From the NCBI RefSeq assembly GCF_937960835.1, contig NZ_CALGPC010000010.1, positions 1 through 64,000 on the forward strand: DNA of 64,000 nt, given 5' to 3'. Position numbers and translations under genes: made by a program. Of the stretch, positions 45,093-53,883 are shown one piece after another. Origin of the DNA: an uncultured Ferrovibrio sp. (GTDB taxonomy: Bacteria > Pseudomonadota > Alphaproteobacteria > Ferrovibrionales > Ferrovibrionaceae). Positions within the stretch are counted from its first letter, which is position 1. Each line of letters begins with the position of its first letter. The notes under the pieces were generated by a model. The model ran no database searches and had not been told where the DNA came from. It saw only the letters and a list, made by a program, of their open reading frames with translations.

Positions 45093-46421
45093 CTAGTCGG
45101 TTTGCGGCATCACTGCCCCTGTCAGATCGGCGCCGGTCAATTCGGTATTGACCATCTTCGCGTCGATCAGATTGGCATTGACCAAGCGGGCATTGTTCAG
45201 CTTGGCATCGATCAGATTGGCGCCCTTCATCAAGGCATCCGAGAAATCGGCTTCGCTCGCATCGGCTGCCGCAAGGCTAGCCGACCAGAAACGCCCGATC
45301 GGTTTGCCATCAGGGCCACGCAGCGGCACCTGACCGAGCTGCGCGCGCTGCAGGATCGCCTTATGCAAAATCGAGCGCGACAGATTCACACCATTGGCCA
45401 GAGCCCCGACCAGATTAGCGCCGGTCAGATCCGCCTCGGACAGATCGGTCATCACCAGCGTGGCATTCTGCAGCTTGGCGCCCGCGAGTTTCGCGCCTTT
45501 GAGATTGGCGCCACTGAGATCCTTCCCAGACAGGTCGATGCGCTCCATGTTCAGGCCGGCCAGATCGGCGCGCGCGCCCTCCTTGCCGTCCGACCGGATC
45601 CACCGCTCATGGTTCTGCAGGATCGTCGCCACGGTATCGCCGAAGCTTGAAACATCGACAACAAGCTCGGCGCCAGTGAAGTTGGCCGAATCCATGTCGA
45701 CATCTTCAAGGATCGCGCCCTTGAGGTCGGCCCCCTGGAAGTCCGCACCGTCGATCAGGGCCATGGACATGTCCACGCCCCGCAGACACGCGCCCTTGAA
45801 GTCCGCGCCAGCCAGATTGGCTTTGCGCAGGGAGACCTTGGTGAGATTTGCGCGCGACAGGTTGGCGCCGGCCAGATTGACGCCGTTCATATTCGAACCT
45901 GTCAGGTTCGAACCGCGCAGGTTGGCTTCCGTAAGATCGGCGCCCGAAGTATTGGCCTTGGGCCGCTTGCCATTATTTTCGGCGCCAAAACCCACCCCCT
46001 CATCGGAGGCCTGCATCAAGGCGCCGCCGCGGAAGTCGACCCCCATCAGGCGTGCGCCCGCCAGGGTAGCTCCCCGCATGGATGCACCACGCAGATCGGC
46101 CCGCGACAGGTCGGCTTTTGATAGGTCGGCGCGCTCCAGATTGGCCGCGAACAGATCGGCTTCGGAAAGATTGGTCTCAACCAGGACAGCCCGCGCCAGA
46201 TTGGCGCCAGACAATTTGGCTGCACGCAGATCGGCACCACTGAAATCATACCCCTGAAGATCGGCCAGGGAGAGATTGAGGCGGGCTCCGCGGGGGCGTT
46301 TGAGCAGCCACTCGCGGTGGCGCCCCAGCATTCGCTCTACTTCCATGGGGTTCATTCTGCCCCGTGCCCCCTCTTTGATTTTTGCATCGTCAACGCGCCG
46401 ATTCCTTCGGCGCGGACGCAT
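45093..46421 (-). CDS. Pentapeptide repeat protein
   Basis: 442 residues with dozens of A(D/N)Lxx repeats in two arrays (about residues 45-260 and 290-435), predicting two right-handed quadrilateral beta-helices. A central non-repeat linker reads VVDVSSFGDTVATILQNHERWIRSDGKEGARADL, and a short helix MEVERMLGRHREWLLKRPRGARL precedes the first array, so each array starts with an HREWL/HERWI segment. Pentapeptide proteins can mimic DNA or act as scaffolds; none is indicated here. It lies two bases after the coiled-coil gene. A later ATG at 46355 is an alternative start. Confidence 0.85.
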   Translation of the reverse strand: MRPRRRNRRVDDAKIKEGARGRMNPMEVERMLGRHREWLLKRPRGARLNLSLADLQGYDFSGADLRAAKLSGANLARAVLVETNLSEADLFAANLERADLSKADLSRADLRGASMRGATLAGARLMGVDFRGGALMQASDEGVGFGAENNGKRPKANTSGADLTEANLRGSNLTGSNMNGVNLAGANLSRANLTKVSLRKANLAGADFKGACLRGVDMSMALIDGADFQGADLKGAILEDVDMDSANFTGAELVVDVSSFGDTVATILQNHERWIRSDGKEGARADLAGLNMERIDLSGKDLSGANLKGAKLAGAKLQNATLVMTDLSEADLTGANLVGALANGVNLSRSILHKAILQRAQLGQVPLRGPDGKPIGRFWSASLAAADASEADFSDALMKGANLIDAKLNNARLVNANLIDAKMVNTELTGADLTGAVMPQTD

Positions 46422-46423
46422 AT

Positions 46424-46747
46424 TTACTGCTTTGGCCTCATGAAATCTTCAACAATCTTAATGTTTTTCTCCAACTCTGCAATCTTCCCACTGAGCTCCG
46501 CCACCTTCACCCGCAAGCTTTGCAGCCCCATAGCGGCGCCCTGCGCTGCTTCCTTGGCGTTGCGCAACTCGATCTGAAGCTGAGGGGATGGTCCCTTCGC
46601 TTCACGCAGTTTGGCTTGGATATCCAGGATAGCCTTATCGAGAAGAGGCCTTTTTTTGGTCAGAGCAGCAATTTCCCCCTCCAGCCGCGCTTTTTCTTCC
46701 TGATGCTTGCGAATTTGCTCCCGCATCTGGGTAATCGCTTCGGTCAC
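46424..46747 (-). CDS. Small coiled-coil protein
   Basis: About 107 residues, nearly all heptad helix: ITQMREQIRKHQEEKARLEGEIAALTKKRPLLDKAILDIQAKLREA, a short break GPSPQ, then LQIELRNAKEAAQGAAMGLQSLRVKVAELSGKIAELEKNIKIVEDF. GTG start with GGAGG five bases upstream; the longer frame would lie antisense to the agmatinase gene and reads as non-coding. It precedes the pentapeptide gene by two bases and is probably co-translated with it. No family recognised. Confidence 0.7.
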   Translation of the reverse strand: MTEAITQMREQIRKHQEEKARLEGEIAALTKKRPLLDKAILDIQAKLREAKGPSPQLQIELRNAKEAAQGAAMGLQSLRVKVAELSGKIAELEKNIKIVEDFMRPKQ

Positions 46748-46887
46748 TCCTGCCTCCGACAATACTGAAACGCCGTCCTTGGCGATGCGAACTCCACCAT
46801 AACCTTCATAGACGTATGAAATTCCGCCGCCAAGCCGTTCAAATGGCGTAGACGGACGGCCCCGTACTGGGGTGATATGGTATAACC

Positions 46888-47949
46888 ATGATGGACCCTG
46901 ATAAGCTGAAAGCCCTGCGGGACCGGTATGGCGAGGCCAAGGGCGGTGACATCTACGATCCCGCCTTCCGCGCCGTGGCCGAGCAGCAGTTCCGGGATGG
47001 TGACAGGCGGAAGTGGCCGTTTGCCGATGTGGCAACTTTCCTCGGCGCACGCTACCGTCCCGATGCCCCGGAGCAGGCGGATTTCGGCGGTCTGGATATC
47101 GCCCTGATCGGGGTGCCGATGGATCTGGGGGTTACGAACAGGACCGGCGCTCGTCTTGGCCCGCGCGCCGTCCGGGCCATCGAGCGCATCGGTCCCTATG
47201 AGCATGCCCTCAAGATGGCGCCGATGATTGGTTGCAACATCGCCGATATCGGCGACGTCCCGTTCCGCAGCCGCTTCAGCCTAGAAAGCTGCCATCAGGA
47301 TATCGAAGCATTCTACCATCGGATCGCCGATGCGGGCGTTATTCCCTTATCGGTGGGCGGCGATCACTCGATCACCTACCCCATCCTCAAGGCCCTGGGC
47401 CGCAAGCAGCCAGTCGGCCTGGTGCATATCGACGCTCATTGCGACACCTCGGGCCCCTATGAGGGTTCGAAGTTCCACCATGGTGGCCCCTTCCGCATGG
47501 CGGTGCTGGACGGCGTGCTGGACCCGGAACGGACGATACAGATCGGCATCCGCGGCGGCGCAGAATATCTATGGGAGTTCTCTTACGAGTCCGGTATGAC
47601 CGTGATCCATGCCGAAGAAGTCGCCACGCTCGGTATCCCGGCGATAATCGAACGGGCGCGCCAGGTAGTCGGCAGCGGTCCAGTCTATGTGTCCTTCGAT
47701 GTGGACGGCCTGGACCCCGCCTTCGCCCCGGGAACCGGCACGCCGGAAATTGGCGGCCTTTCGACGGCAGAGGCCTTGGCCATCCTGCGCGGCCTGATCG
47801 GCCTTGATGTGATCGGCGGCGACGTGGTCGAAGTCGCCCCGCAGTATGACGGGACGACCAACACCGCCCATGCCGGCGCGCAGATGCTGTTTACGATCTT
47901 ATGCCTGGCTCGGGCGGCATTGGATAAACGAGAACGACGCCGACCTTAG
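46888..47949 (+). CDS. speB: Agmatinase/arginase family ureohydrolase
   Basis: 353 residues. Binuclear manganese motifs: GGDHSITYP, HIDAHCDTS and SFDVDGLDPAFAPGTGTPEIGG. The long N-terminal part (about 65 residues before DIALIGVPMDLG) is more than in E. coli SpeB, so the substrate may be agmatine or another guanidino compound. No polyamine genes are beside it. Its stop shares TTAG with the convergent SDR gene. Confidence 0.88.
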   Translation: MMDPDKLKALRDRYGEAKGGDIYDPAFRAVAEQQFRDGDRRKWPFADVATFLGARYRPDAPEQADFGGLDIALIGVPMDLGVTNRTGARLGPRAVRAIERIGPYEHALKMAPMIGCNIADIGDVPFRSRFSLESCHQDIEAFYHRIADAGVIPLSVGGDHSITYPILKALGRKQPVGLVHIDAHCDTSGPYEGSKFHHGGPFRMAVLDGVLDPERTIQIGIRGGAEYLWEFSYESGMTVIHAEEVATLGIPAIIERARQVVGSGPVYVSFDVDGLDPAFAPGTGTPEIGGLSTAEALAILRGLIGLDVIGGDVVEVAPQYDGTTNTAHAGAQMLFTILCLARAALDKRERRRP

Positions 47950-48698
47950 CCGCGGCCGACGAACGGCATCTTGGTCGCCATCACCGTCATGAACAGCACA
48001 TTGGTGTCCAGCGGCAGGCTGGCCATGTGCACAACGGCATTGGCAACATGCTGCACGTCCATGCGCGGCTCGACTTTGACCGAGCCATCGGCCTGGGGCA
48101 CGCCCTTGGTCATGCGCTCGGTCATCTCGGTGGCAGCATTGCCGATATCGATCTGCCCCACGGCGATGTCATAGGCCCGGCCATCCAGCGAGCATGCCTT
48201 GGTCAAGCCGGTCACGGCATGTTTGGTCGCCGTGTAAGGAGCCGAGAACGGCCGCGGCGCGTATGCCGAGATCGAGCCGTTATTGATAATCCGTCCACCC
48301 CGCGGCGTCTGGTCCTTCATGATGCGGAAGGCTTCCTGACTGCACAGGAACATGCCGGTCAGGTTCACATCGACGACTGCTTTCCACTGTTCGTAGGAAA
48401 TGTCTTCAAAAGGCATGGCCGGGGTGCCCATGCCGGCATTGTTGAACAGAACATCCAGTCGCCCGAACGCCTGCTTGGTCTTGTTGAACAGGGCTTTCAC
48501 CGATGCCGGGTCGCCCACATCGGTCGAAACAGCCAAGGCTTTGACGCCATGCGCTTCCACTTCGCGGGCGGCCGCTTCCAGATGCTCGATCCGCCGGCCC
48601 GCCAGCACGACGTTATACCCCGCCTTGGCCAGCGCCACGGCCGAGGCCTTACCAATACCCGTGCCAGCACCCGTGACCAGCGCGACCTTGACTGACAT
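47946..48698 (-). CDS. Short-chain dehydrogenase/reductase (SDR)
   Basis: About 250 residues. Classical SDR: TGAGTGIGKASAVALAKAGYNV, NNAG in LFNNAGMGTPAMPFED, catalytic Ser in NNGSISAYAPRPFSAPYTATKHAVTGL with the Tyr-x-x-x-Lys as YTATK. AGRR after the second strand favours NADP(H). Substrate unknown. ATG at 48698 follows GGGAGG by seven bases; seven codons of upstream frame are discarded. Confidence 0.92.
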   Translation of the reverse strand: MSVKVALVTGAGTGIGKASAVALAKAGYNVVLAGRRIEHLEAAAREVEAHGVKALAVSTDVGDPASVKALFNKTKQAFGRLDVLFNNAGMGTPAMPFEDISYEQWKAVVDVNLTGMFLCSQEAFRIMKDQTPRGGRIINNGSISAYAPRPFSAPYTATKHAVTGLTKACSLDGRAYDIAVGQIDIGNAATEMTERMTKGVPQADGSVKVEPRMDVQHVANAVVHMASLPLDTNVLFMTVMATKMPFVGRG

Positions 48699-48744
48699 GC
48701 CGGTTCCTCCCTCATTCATTGCTTGGAACGAGGATGATTATTGC

Positions 48745-49800
48745 TCAGGTTACGGAGCGGAGCAACGGACGAGCCGCCGGCGCCAAGCTGCGGTAGACAT
48801 GCAGATAATCCTCGGCCATCCGGCGGGCTGTGAAGCGCTGCTCGAAGACTGCGCGGATCTGCGCGTTTGACAATCTGTCGATCTGGCCGAGGACAGCGAC
48901 CGCCTGATCCTCATTCTCGACGATATAGCCGGTGATGCCGTCATCGACCACTTCGGGTACCGAGCCGCGGTTGAAGGCGATCACTGGCGTGCCGCAGGCC
49001 ATTGCTTCGATCATCGCCAGACCAAAAGGCTCCGGCCAGTCGATGGGAAACAGCAGTCCTAGGGCACCGCTCAGGAAATCCGATTTCTGCGCGTCACTGA
49101 TCTCGCCAATCAGCTCCACATGCGGACTTTGCGCCAGCAGCGGCTTGATCTCAGCGTTGAAGTATTCCTGGTCCGCCTTGTCCACCTTCGCGGCGATCTT
49201 CAGCGGCAGTCCGGCACGCCCGGCAATCTTGATGGCAAGGTCGACACGTTTCTCCGGACATATCCGGCCGAGGAAGGCCAGATAGCGGCGCTCGACGGGC
49301 CTTGGCGTCAGCAGCTCTGCCGGCAGACCGTGGTGGATGGTCGTCATCCACCCTGCTTTCGGCATCGGCTTCCGCTGGTTGTCGGAGATCGAGATGATCG
49401 GCACGTCCTGGAAGATCTCATAGATCGGATGCAGTTCCGGAAGATCCAGACGGCCATGCAGGGTGGTCACGAACGGTGTGGTGCAGCGGCTGAACAGCGA
49501 AAACGGGAAATAGTCAAAATGGCAATGTATGACGTCAAAGTCGTGGGCACGGCGCGCCACCATCTCCAACATGTACATATGCGGCGCCACCCAGTCGCAT
49601 ACCGTGGCATCCAAACGCATCGCTCGCGGCCAGAATGGCACAAGCTGTGCGCTCGTTTCAGAGTCGCCGCTCGCAAATAGGGTCACGTTATTTCCCAGAC
49701 GTACCAGTTCCTCTGTCAGGAAGGAAACCACCCGCTCCGTTCCGCCATAGAGTTTGGGAGGAACGGCCTCGAAGAGCGGCGCAACCTGTGCAATTCGCAT
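48745..49800 (-). CDS. Glycosyltransferase family 4 protein
   Basis: 351 residues, GT-B fold. Start MRIAQVAPLFEAVPPKLYGGTERVVSFLTEELVRLGN with the glycine-rich loop of the acceptor domain; the C-domain shows AFLGRICPEKRVDLAIKIA, a GLLFPIDWPEPFGLAMIEAMACGTPVIAFNRGSVPEVV segment with the EPFG...E nucleotide-sugar motif. Similar enzymes act in exopolysaccharide or cell-surface glycan synthesis; no other glycan genes are adjacent. Confidence 0.92.
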   Translation of the reverse strand: MRIAQVAPLFEAVPPKLYGGTERVVSFLTEELVRLGNNVTLFASGDSETSAQLVPFWPRAMRLDATVCDWVAPHMYMLEMVARRAHDFDVIHCHFDYFPFSLFSRCTTPFVTTLHGRLDLPELHPIYEIFQDVPIISISDNQRKPMPKAGWMTTIHHGLPAELLTPRPVERRYLAFLGRICPEKRVDLAIKIAGRAGLPLKIAAKVDKADQEYFNAEIKPLLAQSPHVELIGEISDAQKSDFLSGALGLLFPIDWPEPFGLAMIEAMACGTPVIAFNRGSVPEVVDDGITGYIVENEDQAVAVLGQIDRLSNAQIRAVFEQRFTARRMAEDYLHVYRSLAPAARPLLRSVT

Positions 49801-50121
49801 AAAAGTCTCCTCTGGTTCGCCTGCCTGCCAGGCATTGCCCGGCGAAAGCCCGCTGCTTGCTTAGATAAAGTGGATTGTCAAATTGGAACCGGGTGGCGGG
49901 ACGTCTGACTAACTGAACGACATTTCATCGAATAAAGAAAACACGCGTGAAAATGTTATGTATTTCGATAGGTGTATTTTTCCGTGGTTTATTTGTGAGA
50001 TGTGAAACTTGTTTGTGAGATTCACCTGATCTCATCGTTTCACCATTTTTCCGCCGCAGGGCCTCTTACTATCTCCCGCCTAGGGACGCAGAGACCAAAC
50101 GAATTGGAGGCGTATAATACT
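49801..50121. other. Divergent intergenic region, 321 bases, AT-rich
   Basis: Separates the glycosyltransferase and the ABC exporter genes. Bases 49900-50040 are markedly AT-rich. It contains the direct repeat listed at 49992-50021. No open frame with a convincing ribosome site was found; an upstream in-frame ATG at 50002 could extend the exporter, but the encoded segment (SSFHHFSAAGPL) does not look like a transporter. Confidence 0.6.
49992..50021. repeat. Direct repeat TTTGTGAGAT, 20-base phasing
   Basis: Two exact copies of TTTGTGAGAT with ten bases between, so 20 bases start to start, about two helical turns. This spacing places both on the same face of DNA and suits a regulator binding site upstream of the ABC exporter. 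Confidence 0.5.
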
Positions 50122-51924
50122 GTGGCGAAAACTTGTCAGGCCCGCACAATTCCCCACACACTACCGAAATATCGTACACGACCACTCGCCTTCATGGCGG
50201 GATATATGCTGCGTCGCCCCGTTTCGCATGCCGTAATCCTGCTCAGCGTCGTAGCGGCAGTTATATGCGCGCTAGGCTCTCAATATGCGATCAAGAATTT
50301 GGTCGACATCGTCGCAAAGGGCGAAACCACCCTCGTGATGACAGCATTCCTTATTTTGGTTGGCTTGATCTTTGCGGATAATCTCTTGTGGCGAGTGGGT
50401 GGCTGGTTTGCCAGCCGTGTTTTTGTCCGCGTCTCGGGCGATGTGCGGCGGGATCTATTCCAGCACGTCACCCATCACTCACCGGGCTACTTCGCGGATC
50501 GTTTGCCGGGGATGCTGGCGGGACGCATCTCGGCCACGGCGAATGCGTTGTTCACGACCGAGAACACCTTCGCCTGGAACGTGCTGCCGCCCACTATCGC
50601 AGTGATTGGTGCCATTATTGTCCTGAGCATGGTCAATCCAACGATGGCTGGCACGTTAGTGGTCATTGCCGCCTTGCTGATTGCAATAATTTATGTCCTA
50701 GCCAAGCGTGGCGCGCCACTGCACCACGAATACGCTGCCAATGCAGCAAAAGTAGAAGGCGAACTCGTCGACGTCCTTAGCAACATGAACGCCGTTCGTT
50801 TGTTCGGCGCAACCGTGATGGAGCAAGAGCGCCTTTCGGATAAAATCGAAGTCGAGATGCGGGCGCGTCAGCGCAGCCTCCGCTATCTGGAAATCATCCG
50901 CCTAGTCCACGGCGTTGTCACCGCCACCTTGACTGCCGGCCTCCTGGCTTGGGCGCTGCTGCTATGGAGCCAGGGCAAGGCATCGCCCGGTGATATCGTG
51001 CTGGTCAGCTCCTTGGGCTTCGCCATCCTGCATGGCACACGCGATCTCGCGGTTGCGCTGGTCGATCTGACCCAACATGTTGCCCGCCTCTCGGAAGCCG
51101 TCTCCACGCTGCTCATCCCCCACGCGCTGCCCGATGCGCCGCATGCCCGTCCCTTTGTCATCGGCCATGGCCGGGGTGCACGCATCGACTTTGAGGACGT
51201 GCAATTCTCCTATCCGCAGCGGAAGCCCATCTTGCAGAATTTCGATCTGCATATCCGCGCGGGCGAAAGGGTCGGACTCGTCGGCCCGTCGGGCGCGGGG
51301 AAATCCACAGTCCTGACCTTGCTCCAGCGCTTCTATGACGTTCAGCAGGGCCGGATCAGGATCAACGGCCTCGACATCACGGACCTGAAGCAGGAAAGCC
51401 TGCGTCAGGCCATTGCCGTGGTGCCGCAGGACATCTCCCTCTTCCATCGCAGCATCCTTGAAAACATCCGCTATGGCCGCCCTGACGCCACCGATGACGA
51501 GGTGCTGGCAGCCGCGGAGGCGGCATCCTGCCGCGGCTTCATCGACGCCCTGCCGCAAGGCTTCGACACCATCGTGGGCGAGCGCGGCTTGAAACTGTCC
51601 GGTGGCCAGCGTCAGCGTCTGGCGCTGGCGCGTGCGTTCCTGAAGGATGCCCCCATCCTGGTGCTGGACGAAGCGACCTCTGCGCTCGACAGCGAATCTG
51701 AGGCCGCGATCCAGAAGGCCCTGAACCGGCTGATGCGCGGCCGCAGCGTGATCGCCATAGCCCATCGCCTCTCTACCCTTCAGAGTTTCGATCGTATCGT
51801 CGTGATGGATCATGGCAGGGTCGTCGATCAAGGCAGCCCGAAGGAACTCAGCGCACGGCCAGGCCTCTACCGGGACTTGCTGCTGCGGCAGACCGGATCG
51901 TCTCATCTCGCCGCCACAGCCTAA
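50122..51924 (+). CDS. ABC exporter with fused permease and ATPase
   Basis: About 600 residues. An N-terminal six-helix transmembrane domain (AVILLSVVAAVICALGSQYAIKNLVDIVAKG, then VGLIFADNLLWRVGGW) is followed by the nucleotide domain from about residue 365: GPSGAGKST, Q-loop AVVPQDISLF, signature LSGGQRQRLALARAFL, Walker B ILVLDEATSALD and H-loop AHRL. It would act as a homodimer in the inner membrane (MsbA/multidrug type); substrate unknown. GTG at 50122 chosen with TTGGAGG upstream; ATG at 50194 is also possible. Confidence 0.9.
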   Translation: MAKTCQARTIPHTLPKYRTRPLAFMAGYMLRRPVSHAVILLSVVAAVICALGSQYAIKNLVDIVAKGETTLVMTAFLILVGLIFADNLLWRVGGWFASRVFVRVSGDVRRDLFQHVTHHSPGYFADRLPGMLAGRISATANALFTTENTFAWNVLPPTIAVIGAIIVLSMVNPTMAGTLVVIAALLIAIIYVLAKRGAPLHHEYAANAAKVEGELVDVLSNMNAVRLFGATVMEQERLSDKIEVEMRARQRSLRYLEIIRLVHGVVTATLTAGLLAWALLLWSQGKASPGDIVLVSSLGFAILHGTRDLAVALVDLTQHVARLSEAVSTLLIPHALPDAPHARPFVIGHGRGARIDFEDVQFSYPQRKPILQNFDLHIRAGERVGLVGPSGAGKSTVLTLLQRFYDVQQGRIRINGLDITDLKQESLRQAIAVVPQDISLFHRSILENIRYGRPDATDDEVLAAAEAASCRGFIDALPQGFDTIVGERGLKLSGGQRQRLALARAFLKDAPILVLDEATSALDSESEAAIQKALNRLMRGRSVIAIAHRLSTLQSFDRIVVMDHGRVVDQGSPKELSARPGLYRDLLLRQTGSSHLAATA

Positions 51925-52026
51925 CGACCGCGTTACACCTGACATCATCGGCGCAAAGGTCTTTGACGGTGTCACCTGTTTGATGGAGATACCGGCGGAC
52001 CAATGCGCAATAATGGAAGGCTGTTG

Positions 52027-52745
52027 ATGAAGATCGATCTTGGCGCACCGGAGTTCGCGCGCGCCATCGCCGCCTCGCATGATTCCATCCATGTGAAATG
52101 TAGCGGCGGAAGCGGCATGCCCCTGCTGCTCATTCATGGCAACTCTTTTTTCGCGGGAGGTCTTTGCGCGCCAGTTCGCATACAGCCTGGCGCAGAAACA
52201 CTGCCTGATCGCGCTTGATCCTCCCGGCCACGGCTTGTCGGGCGATGCGCTGGATCCTGTTCGCAGCTATCCCTGCTGCGCTTCGACGGGATCGAAGGTC
52301 TGATCCTCACCAGTACCCCGCCCGTCCATCACGGAAACATCGCCAATGCCTTCACTGCAGCATTGGCAAGCGGCCAGCCCGGCAAGAAGGATCTCACCGA
52401 TGACGACATCGAAGCTTTCGCCCGTAAGATGTTTGGCGACCCTGTTGAGCCTTTCTCCTTTGGGACGCGACCCGGCGATCGGATAGCCGCTTCCGTGAGC
52501 AGCTATTGCGGCAGGCCGCGCCGGCGCCGGCGTCGATCAGCGCGCGGTGGTCGAAAGCGGTACGGTTCCCATCGCGTGATCAATAGCAGCGCCGATCGAT
52601 TGATCAGGCTCGACTACGTCATCGCCTTCAAGAATCTATGGGAGGGAAAATGCCACCGCCTGAAGAGCACCGGCCACGCTCCTTCTTACAGGCAGCCGAG
52701 GCCTCAACGCGATGGCCGACAGGATTCTGGAAAGCCTGACGGGCG
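52027..52745 (+). pseudogene. Decayed alpha/beta hydrolase
   Basis: Pieces of one alpha/beta hydrolase appear in successive frames. The first frame reads PLLLIHGNSFF, then a shift at a run of six T gives FARQFAYSLAQKHCLIALDPPGHGLSGDAL, and a third piece reads GIEGLILTSTPPVHHGN and DDDIEAFARKMFGDP. The final piece has LIRLDYVIAFKNLWEGKCHRLKSTGHAP with the terminal His region. The nucleophile region between the second and third pieces is missing and several stop codons interrupt, so it cannot make an active enzyme. It lies directly before tRNA-Arg. Confidence 0.85.
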
Positions 52746-52759
52746 TGGGCAAGGAAAAA

Positions 52760-52836
52760 TGGCGCGCCCTGGTGGATTCGAACCACCGACCTATTGCTTA
52801 GAAGGCAATTGCTCTATCCAGCTGAGCTAAGGGCGC
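52760..52836 (-). tRNA. tRNA-Arg (anticodon TCT)
   Basis: Cloverleaf on the minus strand: acceptor GCGCCCT pairs with AGGGCGC, D-arm GCTCAGCTGGATAGAGC, anticodon stem ATTGC/GCAAT around loop CTTCTAA with TCT, and T-loop GGTTCGAATCC. A CCA end is encoded at 52760-52762. Confidence 0.96.
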
Positions 52837-52905
52837 CCTGGGTTCCCAAACTGGGACTCGACGAACCGGCGAGGCCGGCCTGTAGGGCGCCCCGCCGGAA
52901 TTCGA

Positions 52906-53199
52906 TCAGCGAATTCTGGTATACGCGAAATTGTCCGCGTAAGCCTTGCGGACCGGCTTCCGCGGCTGCGGCTCTTCCACTTCGTAGGGGATGTTGTACT
53001 TCTCAGCGTAAGCGATCGCCGCTTCCTTGGTGTCGAAGCGGAGATTGAGCTGCCCGCGCGTATCCCGCGCGCCGGTCCAGCCCATCAGCGGCTCGACGAA
53101 ACGGGCGTCCGCCGTATCGTATTCCAGCCGCCAGTAGCGGGTCTGCGCCCTGCCCGACTGCATGGCCGTCTTAGCCGGTTGATAGATTCGCGCCTTCAT
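52906..53199 (-). CDS. NADH dehydrogenase (complex I) NDUFS4-like subunit
   Basis: 97 residues matching the alphaproteobacterial ETC complex I subunit family homologous to mitochondrial NDUFS4: KARIYQPAKTAMQSGRAQTRYWRLEYD, PLMGWTGARDTRGQLNLRFDTKEAAIAYAEKYNIPYEV and the basic tail PVRKAYADNFAYTRIR. It is a peripheral, matrix-arm accessory subunit; nuo genes are not in this window. It sits between two tRNA genes. Confidence 0.93.
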   Translation of the reverse strand: MKARIYQPAKTAMQSGRAQTRYWRLEYDTADARFVEPLMGWTGARDTRGQLNLRFDTKEAAIAYAEKYNIPYEVEEPQPRKPVRKAYADNFAYTRIR

Positions 53200-53238
53200 A
53201 CGCTACCCATCCTCTGAACTTGGTCTCGGCCGCCATTA

Positions 53239-53315
53239 TGGTCGGGGTGACTGGATTCGAACCAGCGACTTCTTGCTCCCAAAGCAAGCGCTCTACCAGA
53301 CTGAGCTACACCCCG
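53239..53315 (-). tRNA. tRNA-Pro (anticodon TGG)
   Basis: Minus-strand cloverleaf with acceptor CGGGGTG, D-arm GCTCAGTCTGGTAGAGC, anticodon stem CTTGC/GCAAG around TTTGGGA (TGG), and T-loop GGTTCGAATCC. CCA is encoded at the 3' end (53239-53241). Confidence 0.96.
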
Positions 53316-53400
53316 CCCGGCTAAATGGCGGAAAAAGCGAGCGCCTTTTAGCACAAAGGTTTGGGCCCCGGCCAGCCTCGCAGCCCGGCCTGAAGGCGTA

Positions 53401-53883
53401 TTAACGCTTTGATGCGCCGACAGGACTGCCAAAAATGGCATGCTGCACCCGGTCCCCCGGCTTGATCCCCAGCCGGGCGACGGTGCCTCCATTGACCTCC
53501 AGGACCGCGCGGACCGGACCGGCGGAGTTTATGCCGGTTTCGTCCCGGGGAATGGCGCGCTGATGGATGTTCAGGATCGTGCCATCGGCCTTGATGAACA
53601 GCATGTCGAGCGGGATCAGAGTGTTCCGCATCCAGAAGGATGCCATCTGCTCTTCCTTGAAATCGAACAGCATGCCGGCATCGGGCGCCATGCTGGTGCG
53701 AAACATCATGCCCCGGGCTCGCGACTGGTCGGTGTCGGCCAGTTCCACCCGGAAGCGCTGCGGCCCCTTCTCGGTAAGGATCACCAGATCGCTCTGTGGC
53801 AGCGTCGGCTGCGGCTGGGCGATGACGGGAGCAGCGATGCTGAAAGCAGTCAGCAGGATCAGGAAAACGCGACGCAATATCAC
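53401..53883 (-). CDS. DUF192 family exported protein
   Basis: About 160 residues. An N-terminal hydrophobic segment VFLILLTAFSIAAPVIA is a signal peptide. The DUF192 core follows: FRVELADTDQSRARGMMFRTSMAPDAGMLFDFKEEQMASFWMRNTLIPLDMLFI and VLEVNGGTVARLGIKPGDRV. Function is unknown; the fold is a small beta barrel. GTG at 53883 overlaps the upstream gene stop (AAGTGA) with GAGAGGA as ribosome site; the 30 codons above it lie inside the deacetylase gene. Confidence 0.88.
   Translation of the reverse strand: MILRRVFLILLTAFSIAAPVIAQPQPTLPQSDLVILTEKGPQRFRVELADTDQSRARGMMFRTSMAPDAGMLFDFKEEQMASFWMRNTLIPLDMLFIKADGTILNIHQRAIPRDETGINSAGPVRAVLEVNGGTVARLGIKPGDRVQHAIFGSPVGASKR

Noticed and set aside
46748..47050. 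N-terminal extension of the coiled-coil gene
   Set aside because: Most of it is antisense to the agmatinase gene and reads as arbitrary Arg/Pro-rich sequence; a GTG with GGAGG lies at 46747.
52749..52850. Reading frame containing the phrase ARPGGFEPPTYCLEGN
   Set aside because: It is antisense to tRNA-Arg, a known source of false protein calls; the tRNA is certain.
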